A stretch of 6,669 nucleotides of DNA from Bacteroidales bacterium (GTDB lineage Bacteria; Bacteroidota; Bacteroidia; Bacteroidales; Muribaculaceae), in NCBI GenBank assembly GCA_900752535.1, contig CAADVV010000289.1, forward strand, positions 1 through 6,669, read 5' to 3'. The notes below the pieces were generated by a model. It searched no databases. It saw only the letters and a list, made by a program, of their open reading frames with translations, and was not told the DNA's origin. Shown here one piece after another: positions 1 through 4,060 of the stretch (positions are counted from its first letter, which is position 1; each line of letters opens with the position of its first letter). The translations under genes and the position numbers were made by a program.

Positions 1-45
1 AACGAGAACCAGATATAAGAACCTGACAGGAGTGTTGCGTTTCAT
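1..45 (-). CDS. 5' end of an exported or membrane protein gene (cut by window edge)
   Basis: An ATG at 45-43 opens a frame that stays open to the left edge and reads MKRNTPVRFLYLVLV. A start with two or three basic residues followed by a hydrophobic run is how signal peptides and membrane anchors begin, so the product is probably exported or membrane-bound. It lies 56 bases after the stop of the M16 peptidase gene on the same strand, with no convincing terminator or TAnnTTTG promoter in the gap, so it is probably the third gene of the cyclophilin/M16 operon. No clear Shine-Dalgarno sequence precedes the ATG. Only 15 codons are visible and nothing can be said about function. Confidence 0.55.
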   Translation of the reverse strand, partial: MKRNTPVRFLYLVLV

Positions 46-101
46 TGCCGTGAGAGTCTTTAGGTGTAAACAAACTGGCCACGACCCTCCGGCCTGAGGC
101 T

Positions 102-1346
102 TCAGATCTGCGATTCCGGGCGATAGACAAGTGTCAGCCGGCGTTTCGGGTTGAAAACCTCGCGGGACGCCCGCGAAATATCGGCGGTTGTGACCGTCCT
201 GTAACGGGCCATGACCGTGTCATCGTCTTCGCCGTGCATGACGTTCATAGCCATCGACTGTGCAACAGCCAGGAAGCTCATGTTGCCAAAGGTGTGGTTA
301 CTTTCAAAACGATTGACGGCCCTGTTAAGTTCGTAGGCGCTGACGCCCCCGGCGACCATTGCCTCGGCCTGAGCTGTCAGACGTCTCACGGCCTCGCGCT
401 CGGCATCCTCGCCACCACGGAGCAGACGCCCCGAAAGCATCAGATAGCCCGGCTCCTCGCTGCCGGCTATCGAGGCGTCGGCGTCGCTGAACAGGTCGCC
501 GGCCATCACCAGCGAGCGATAGAGGCGCGACGACCGGCCCGAGGCGAGGATGTCGGTTATGAGGTCGCAGGGGACATAGTCTTGACCGGTGTAGCCGCAC
601 ATCGGATAGACCACAAAGACTGCGGTCTGGGGCACACGTCCGGTCATCACGTCTGACCGCGGCGACTCGACGGGCGGCTCCGGCGCATAGGTGCGGGGCG
701 CGATGTCGCGTCGCGGTATGCCGCCGAACCATTTCTCAGCCAGCTCTCTGACGCGTTCGGCCGAGATGTTGCCCGACACGGCCAGTACGGCGTTGTTGGG
801 CGCATAGTGGCTGTAGAAGAACGACTTGACATCGTCAAGGGTGACCCGCTCGATATGGCTGATTTCCTTACCGATGGTCGGATAGCGATAGGGATGGACG
901 GTGTAGAGCATCGACCGCAGACGGTGTGACAGGTCGCCGTAGGGCTTGTTGAGACACACCTGCTTGAACTCCTCGATGACGACGTTGCGCTGCACCTCGA
1001 GCGACTTCTCGCTGAAGGCGAGCCCGAGCATACGGTCGCTCTCGAGCCAGAACAGGGTCTCGGCGTTGACCGCCGGCGCCACGTCAAAGAAGTTGGTGAA
1101 GTCGTTTGAGGTCCAGGCATTGTTGAGTCCTCCGGCACGCTCGATGGCGCTGTCATATTCGGGTATATTGACAGACCCGCCAAACATCAGGTGCTCGAAC
1201 AGGTGGGCCAGTCCGGTCATCTCGGGCGACTCGTCACGCGCCCCCACATTATAGAGCACGTTCACAGCCACCATGGCGGTCAGAGGGTCATGATGATGCA
1301 CAACCCTCAGACCATTGTCAAGCGTGAAAGCCGACGTCGGCTTCAT
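102..1346 (-). CDS. M16 family zinc metallopeptidase (M16B-type, about 45 kDa)
   Basis: This 414-residue protein is a zinc-dependent endopeptidase of the pitrilysin/insulinase superfamily. The inverted zinc motif HLFEH is at residues 48-52: His48 and His52 would bind zinc and Glu51 would be the catalytic base. The third ligand, a Glu about 75 residues on, falls in the VVIEEF segment (Glu125 or Glu126). The second half carries the usual inactive M16 domain, with a GRSSRLY segment near residues 268-276. The length matches single-unit M16B enzymes, which work as dimers of two-domain chains, rather than the roughly 100-kDa M16A/C forms. No signal peptide is seen, so it is probably cytoplasmic, unlike the exported cyclophilin before it. 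Its ATG overlaps the cyclophilin stop in an ATGA junction, and a GGAG (1355-1358) sits 8 bases upstream, which fixes the start and suggests translational coupling. The substrate is unknown; family members degrade peptides or process precursors. Confidence 0.95.
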   Translation of the reverse strand: MKPTSAFTLDNGLRVVHHHDPLTAMVAVNVLYNVGARDESPEMTGLAHLFEHLMFGGSVNIPEYDSAIERAGGLNNAWTSNDFTNFFDVAPAVNAETLFWLESDRMLGLAFSEKSLEVQRNVVIEEFKQVCLNKPYGDLSHRLRSMLYTVHPYRYPTIGKEISHIERVTLDDVKSFFYSHYAPNNAVLAVSGNISAERVRELAEKWFGGIPRRDIAPRTYAPEPPVESPRSDVMTGRVPQTAVFVVYPMCGYTGQDYVPCDLITDILASGRSSRLYRSLVMAGDLFSDADASIAGSEEPGYLMLSGRLLRGGEDAEREAVRRLTAQAEAMVAGGVSAYELNRAVNRFESNHTFGNMSFLAVAQSMAMNVMHGEDDDTVMARYRTVTTADISRASREVFNPKRRLTLVYRPESQI

Positions 1347-2209
1347 TTGACAATCTCCATTGATATGATCTTCACATCCTTGACGGGACGGTCGGCCTCG
1401 CCGGTCTCGACTTTCTCGATGGCGTCGATGGTCTCCATGCCCGAGACAACCTCGCCGAAGACCGTGTAGGCGCCGTCGAGGTGGGGTGCACCACCCTGGG
1501 TCCTGTAGATTTCGCGCTGGGCCTCGCTATATTTGAAGGGGTTGGCCTTGAGCTCGGCGAGGGTCTGCTCGTTGAGCTTCTGCTGCAGGGCGTTGAGTTT
1601 CTCGGTCTCGCGGGCGCGGCGCAGCGACATGATTGTGTCGCGGTTCTCCTTCACCAGACGGTTGAAGATTTCCTGTCCGCGGGCGTGATTGGCCTGCTGC
1701 TCCATCTGGTCAATCTGGCCGTCGCTGAACCGGCGTCCGGTCACGACATAAAACTGCGAGCCCGACGAGCGTCGCTCGGGGTTGACATTGTCGCCGGTGC
1801 GTGCGGCTGCCAGTGCGCCGCGGCGGTTGATATGGGTCGGACAGATGATTTCGGCGTCAATCTCATAGCCGGGGGCGCCTGAACCGAGCATCTGACCGGG
1901 CTTGGCATTGCGGCTGTCAGGGTCACCGGTCTGCACCATAAAGTCGCGGATGACGCGATGAAAAAGCAGGCCGTTATAATAGCCCTCGTTGACGAGTTTG
2001 ACGAAATTGTCGCGGTGTTTGGGTGTGTCGTTATAGAGTTCGACCACAAAGTCGCCTAATGTTGTCTTGACGGCGACATTCACATTTTTCTCGGCTGTCA
2101 TATCTGGTTTGTTCTGATTTGTCGCGGGGGTGGCTGCGGACACCGTCTGGAGTGTCATCAGCGCAAGTATCAGGGCGAAAATGCCCCTGAGGTTGAATTT
2201 TGATTTCAT
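1343..2209 (-). CDS. Secreted cyclophilin-type peptidyl-prolyl cis-trans isomerase with a helical insertion
   Basis: A 288-residue cyclophilin, which catalyses cis-trans isomerisation of Xaa-Pro bonds during protein folding. Residues 1-25 form a signal peptide (basic start, hydrophobic core, VSA before the cleavage point). There is no lipobox Cys, so the mature protein is probably soluble in the periplasm. The cyclophilin core starts near residue 43. FHRVIRDFMVQTGDP gives Arg85, Phe90 and Gln93, equal to Arg55, Phe60 and Gln63 of human cyclophilin A; SGSQFY gives Gln152 and Tyr154. PHLDGAYTVFG (242-252) puts His where cyclophilin A has Trp121 and Tyr in place of His126; bacterial cyclophilins commonly vary at these two sites, so cyclosporin affinity may be low. 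Between residues 159 and 240 about 80 mostly helical, charged residues are inserted, explaining the length against the usual 165-190. It has its own promoter (2262-2293) and is the first gene of the operon with the M16 peptidase. Confidence 0.95.
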   Translation of the reverse strand: MKSKFNLRGIFALILALMTLQTVSAATPATNQNKPDMTAEKNVNVAVKTTLGDFVVELYNDTPKHRDNFVKLVNEGYYNGLLFHRVIRDFMVQTGDPDSRNAKPGQMLGSGAPGYEIDAEIICPTHINRRGALAAARTGDNVNPERRSSGSQFYVVTGRRFSDGQIDQMEQQANHARGQEIFNRLVKENRDTIMSLRRARETEKLNALQQKLNEQTLAELKANPFKYSEAQREIYRTQGGAPHLDGAYTVFGEVVSGMETIDAIEKVETGEADRPVKDVKIISMEIVK

Positions 2210-2261
2210 CGTTGTCTGTTTTGGTTTGGGCGTCAGAGAGTCCGGGCGCCGATAGTGACGT

Positions 2262-2293
2262 CAAAATTACTCAAATTTCGCCTATCCCACAAA
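2262..2293 (-). promoter_or_regulatory. Bacteroidetes-type promoter for the cyclophilin/M16 operon
   Basis: On the minus strand a TTTG (2293-2290) is followed after exactly 20 bases by TAATTTTG (2269-2262), a full match to the TAnnTTTG -7 element used by the Bacteroidetes primary sigma factor. Transcription would begin near 2256, giving a leader of about 45 bases before the cyclophilin ATG. The -33 box lies in the T-tract of the upstream terminator. The assignment is by consensus match only. Confidence 0.65.
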
Positions 2294-2321
2294 AAAAGCG
2301 TCCCGCCCGAACGGGCAGGAC
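2291..2321 (-). terminator. Intrinsic terminator after the 2TM gene and micro-ORF
   Basis: On the minus strand GTCCTGCCC (2321-2313) pairs with GGGCGGGAC (2308-2300) across a GTTC loop. After a GC pair of bases follows a run of seven T (2297-2291). The only imperfection is a G-U wobble in minus-strand RNA that would be a C-A mismatch on the plus strand, which shows the structure is built to work in the minus direction. It ends the transcript carrying the 2TM protein and the micro-ORF. Confidence 0.85.
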
Positions 2322-2376
2322 ACTGTTGTTTCGAGGTTTTGGGAGCTGCCTGAAATGACAGCAGAGGTGAAAGTCA

Positions 2377-2400
2377 CGGCGAAGCGCTTAGCCTTCGCCG
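2377..2400 (-). other. Hairpin covering the end and stop codon of the micro-ORF
   Basis: CGGCGAAG (2400-2393 on the minus strand) and CTTCGCCG (2384-2377) are perfectly complementary over 8 bp with an 8-base loop that contains the TAA stop of the micro-ORF (2390-2388). No T-tract follows, so it is not a standard terminator. A ribosome finishing the micro-ORF would melt it, which gives it the geometry of a translation-sensitive structure. A second, weaker hairpin (GCTGTC with GGCAGC) follows at about 2345-2362. Confidence 0.5.
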
Positions 2401-2429
2401 ATGTTGCGGAGTCCAAAAATCCGTTTCAT
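2388..2429 (-). CDS. Candidate micro-ORF, 13 residues (MKRIFGLRNIGEG)
   Basis: ATG at 2429-2427 and TAA at 2390-2388 enclose 13 codons encoding MKRIFGLRNIGEG. The support is contextual. An AAAGGAG Shine-Dalgarno sequence (2441-2435) lies 5 bases before the ATG, one of the strongest ribosome-binding sites in the window in a lineage that usually lacks them. The start is 19 bases after the stop of the 2TM protein gene, and a hairpin and a terminator follow. The peptide is basic at its start and weakly amphipathic; it is not rich in any one amino acid, so it does not look like a classical biosynthetic attenuator leader. It could be a real micropeptide, a translated leader that governs the hairpin, or a chance ORF. 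I do not recognise it. Confidence 0.45.
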   Translation of the reverse strand: MKRIFGLRNIGEG

Positions 2430-2434
2430 ACTTA

Positions 2435-2441
2435 CTCCTTT
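2435..2441 (-). promoter_or_regulatory. Strong Shine-Dalgarno site for the micro-ORF
   Basis: AAAGGAG on the minus strand, 5 bases before the ATG at 2429. None of the three larger genes starting at 3414, 6003 and 2209 has a comparable site, which makes it stand out and is the main reason to take the 13-codon ORF seriously. Confidence 0.6.
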
Positions 2442-2448
2442 CTTAGAT

Positions 2449-3414
2449 TTATTTATTACTTACTGCAAAGATATATCCTTGCTTTGGAAATATAACGCCT
2501 TCAAAGCGCATTTCACATACGTTTGATTTATTTTTAACTTTTTTAAACGGTCCTTGCGCGCCGGCAGCGACAAACTGTACCTTTAGATTTTCGGGATGCA
2601 TCAGTTCGACCCTGAAGCCATGAGTGATATGTTTCGCAAAGAATCCGATCACCATATCATCCGACAACCGATAAGTTTTGCTATCCTCTATCCTTATATC
2701 ATATTTTTTCTCGCCCGAAAGTCTGAGACTGTTTTCTTCCACGGCTACTCCATTTTCATATGACTTATGGTTAGTCACGCGAGGCAGACAGTCCACATCA
2801 TTAACGAGGAATGCCTTGAGCTCGTATTTATATCCGTTTTTATAAAAATCCTCATCATTCACGGGAGTCCATGTCTTATACGTATACTGTAGACTGTCAT
2901 TGAGACCTGGCACAAGTTTAAACAGTTTAGTCTCAACCACATTTATAATTTTATTCTGTGGATCAACCCATTGAAGTTCAATATGTGATTCATAGTCATC
3001 ATAATAGGCGACATCGTCACACGGCAGATACTTCTTAAGAGCTGCTAAAAATTCTTCCTGGATTTCAGGAAACTTCTGATTGAAGATTTCTGCCGACGCA
3101 ACCTCCCAGACGTGATCGATATCACCACGACGACGCATATACTCGTCACTGAATAACTCTTTCCTCAGTTCTTTCCTGAAAAAATTGAAAGACTGCAATA
3201 CATTCGTCACGAATCCGACTATACCGCCCACAATAAGGACGTTTCCGGCGGTCAGCCAGATCGTCTGCGAGACAGAGCCTGTAGCACACACCGAAAAGCC
3301 GATGGCATATGCTCCGCCACCGATTAAAATAGCCAGAATGGCAAGAAGCCACATGACCCAACTGACCGCCGGGTCTTTACGGTTATGAGGGTCGTTATCT
3401 TTTTCCCGTTCCAT
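2449..3414 (-). CDS. Two-transmembrane-helix protein with a cytosolic domain, function unknown
   Basis: A 321-residue protein I do not recognise. The first 17 residues are polar and charged (MEREKDNDPHNRKD). Two hydrophobic helices follow, at about 18-40 (rich in Gly, Ile and Leu) and 52-74. Directly after the second comes a basic amphipathic stretch (FFRKELRKELF, 78-88), which by the positive-inside rule puts both ends in the cytoplasm. Residues from about 90 to 130 look helical; the remaining 190 or so alternate hydrophobic and polar residues as in a beta-rich fold. No catalytic motif, Walker box, lipobox or signal cleavage site is visible. The gene has about 40% GC in hand-counted lines (28% in the lowest) against about 60% in the cyclophilin and M16 genes, which suggests separate ancestry. 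It has a near-consensus promoter (3446-3477) and an AT-rich leader without a Shine-Dalgarno site. A 2TM-plus-sensor layout occurs in some defence and stress membrane proteins, but that is only an analogy. Confidence 0.88.
   Translation of the reverse strand: MEREKDNDPHNRKDPAVSWVMWLLAILAILIGGGAYAIGFSVCATGSVSQTIWLTAGNVLIVGGIVGFVTNVLQSFNFFRKELRKELFSDEYMRRRGDIDHVWEVASAEIFNQKFPEIQEEFLAALKKYLPCDDVAYYDDYESHIELQWVDPQNKIINVVETKLFKLVPGLNDSLQYTYKTWTPVNDEDFYKNGYKYELKAFLVNDVDCLPRVTNHKSYENGVAVEENSLRLSGEKKYDIRIEDSKTYRLSDDMVIGFFAKHITHGFRVELMHPENLKVQFVAAGAQGPFKKVKNKSNVCEMRFEGVIFPKQGYIFAVSNK
2466..2473 (-). promoter_or_regulatory. Possible internal -7 promoter element ahead of the micro-ORF
   Basis: TATCTTTG on the minus strand matches TAnnTTTG and is followed by CA, a common extension of Bacteroidetes -7 boxes. 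It lies inside the last codons of the 2TM gene and would start a transcript near 2460 that contains only the micro-ORF, its hairpins and the terminator, about 165-170 bases. There is no good TTTG 19-21 bases upstream, so the call is tentative. Confidence 0.35.
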
Positions 3415-3445
3415 GATTTATATATTTGCACATGCTTTCTGTTTT

Positions 3446-3477
3446 CAAAGATACGAAATAGTTGACAATCATCCAAA
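3446..3477 (-). promoter_or_regulatory. Bacteroidetes-type promoter for the 2TM protein gene
   Basis: On the minus strand TTTG (3477-3474) and TATCTTTG (3453-3446) are separated by exactly 20 bases, a full match to the -33/-7 consensus. Transcription would begin near 3440, leaving a leader of about 25 AT-rich bases before the ATG at 3414. The spacing is the same as in the cyclophilin promoter, which supports both. Confidence 0.72.
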
Positions 3478-3604
3478 TAAATCGTCAAGATTCGCCGGAA
3501 GACGGATGTTTTGAAAAAATACGCATACAGATTATTGGGTTTCAAACGATTGCACAGACGAGATGACACATTTTAGTCGCGTCCGCGACTACACGGCCTA
3601 TTAT

Positions 3605-3624
3605 CCGCGCACGACAGTGCGCGG
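3605..3624. repeat. Perfect 8-bp hairpin within the palindrome cluster
   Basis: CCGCGCAC (3605-3612) and GTGCGCGG (3617-3624) are exact complements around a GACA tetraloop. It lies between the first and second core palindromes and has no T-tract on either strand, so it is not a terminator. Confidence 0.6.
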
Positions 3625-3738
3625 TCACGACACACCTCCTCCCCTCAGTCGCGGACGCGACTGCACTTCTACATACACGTTCATGAGCGACGGATGTGCG
3701 GTCGCGTCCGCGACCGAGAAGGTGGGTGGATGCGACGT

Positions 3739-3773
3739 CCTCGCACGCCTCCGCTTCGCTGCGGTGTACGAGG
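3739..3773. repeat. Long imperfect hairpin within the palindrome cluster
   Basis: CCTCG at the left end pairs with CGAGG at the right end, and pairing continues inward with three mismatches and one wobble to a TTCG-type loop at about 3754-3758. An eroded stem of about 15 positions suggests an older copy of a structured repeat. Confidence 0.45.
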
Positions 3774-3779
3774 TTTCAA

Positions 3780-3808
3780 GGCCGTGCTGTCGCTCCGCGA
3801 CAGAGGCC
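3780..3808. repeat. Hairpin at the edge of the palindrome cluster
   Basis: CTGTCGC (3787-3793) and GCGACAG (3797-3803) pair perfectly around a TCC loop. GGCC at each end (3780-3783 and 3805-3808) can extend the stem across an asymmetric internal loop. The inner GTCGC and GCGAC echo the core palindromes. It marks the boundary where GC-rich sequence changes to AT-rich (TTTAAAATG). Confidence 0.5.
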
Positions 3809-3942
3809 GTTTAAAATGTCTATTACACTAATTATCAATATATTGTAGGGATGTTTTTTCAAAACGTTCCCCGCAACAAAGCAGGGTATAGCGGTGGGCC
3901 ATCCGTGCGTCGCTGACCGGCGGCTGGAAGCCGTCTATCCAC

Positions 3943-3983
3943 AAAAAAAGCTCACCGTCTGTCTCAACGACTGTCGGTGAGCT
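3943..3983 (-). terminator. Intrinsic terminator of the secreted-protein gene
   Basis: On the minus strand AGCTCACCG (3983-3975) pairs perfectly with CGGTGAGCT (3957-3949) around a 17-base loop that can form a short inner GTC/GAC stem, followed by seven T (3949-3943). It is about 65 bases after the TAA of the secreted-protein gene. A second hairpin (AGCCGG/CCGGCT, 4006-3987) precedes it. GGCTGGAAGC at 3922-3931 can also pair with 3981-3990, enclosing the terminator in a larger stem. Confidence 0.85.
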
Positions 3984-4031
3984 TCCAGCCGGCACGGGTA
4001 CCGGCTAAATCACTAATCTTATATTTATATG

Positions 4032-4060
4032 TTATCTGATGATGTATTTATCTGATGATG
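4032..4060. repeat. 13-bp direct repeat spanning the stop of the secreted-protein gene
   Basis: TTATCTGATGATG occurs at 4032-4044 and again at 4048-4060, 16 bases apart. On the minus strand the upstream copy encodes the final residues and the TAA stop, and the second copy lies just behind it, out of frame. This is a small tandem duplication at the very end of the gene. Confidence 0.6.

Larger units (their letters stand above)
3575..3808. repeat. Cluster of GC-rich palindromes in alternating orientation (REP/BIME-like)
   Basis: Three copies of a near-palindrome sharing the 14-base core GTCGCGTCCGCGAC occur at 3575-3590, 3646-3663 (inverted) and 3699-3716. The first and second are exact 16-base reverse complements of each other; each folds into a 7-8 bp stem with a 2-base centre. 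Three other hairpins are interspersed: 3605-3624, 3739-3773 and 3780-3808. The density of structure and the plus-minus-plus order resemble bacterial interspersed mosaic elements built from REP sequences. No REP-associated transposase is present in the window. The cluster is GC-rich while both flanks are AT-rich. Confidence 0.65.
3508..3865. repeat. Interval bounded by a 12-bp inverted repeat; possible MITE-like element
   Basis: GTTTTGAAAAAA at 3508-3519 recurs exactly, inverted, at 3854-3865, 358 bases end to end. The palindrome cluster is entirely inside, and there is no protein-coding gene. Short terminal inverted repeats around non-coding, palindrome-rich DNA are the layout of a non-autonomous mobile element. 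Against this, the repeat is AT-rich and low in complexity, and I find no matching target-site duplication just outside it. Confidence 0.3.
3415..4047. other. Gene-free interval of about 630 bases
   Basis: This stretch separates the secreted-protein gene from the 2TM gene. Reading downward it holds the terminator of the secreted-protein gene (3943-3983), a small hairpin (3849-3871; GGGA and GTTTT pairing with AAAAC and TCCC), the palindrome cluster (3575-3808), a 12-bp inverted repeat around the cluster (3508-3519 and 3854-3865) and the promoter of the 2TM gene. Open frames across the palindromes have no start context or protein-like composition. I see no tRNA and no riboswitch of a class I could recognise. 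Confidence 0.7.

Noticed and set aside
647..1183. 178-codon minus-strand frame within the M16 gene
   Set aside because: Ser/Arg/Thr-rich out-of-frame shadow in GC-rich DNA; the M16 frame has the zinc motif and full-length family similarity.
2388..2429. Micro-ORF as an attenuator leader for the cyclophilin operon
   Set aside because: A strong terminator and then a separate consensus promoter stand between them, and the peptide has no run of regulatory codons.
3324..3569. 81-codon minus-strand frame upstream of the 2TM gene
   Set aside because: It overlaps the 2TM gene start and spans its promoter; the near-consensus promoter and clear membrane topology favour the 2TM frame.
3575..3716. CRISPR array
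   Set aside because: Repeats are only 14-18 bases, alternate in orientation, have unequal spacing (72 and 53 bases between centres) and no cas gene is nearby.
3780..3808. Terminator on either strand
   Set aside because: Good stem, but only TTT follows on the plus strand and no T-tract follows on the minus strand; it fits better as part of the repeat cluster.
3563..3814. 83-codon plus-strand open frame across the palindrome cluster
   Set aside because: The frame is kept open by GC-rich palindromes; the product is rich in Arg, Cys and Thr without protein-like pattern and there is no promoter or ribosome site.
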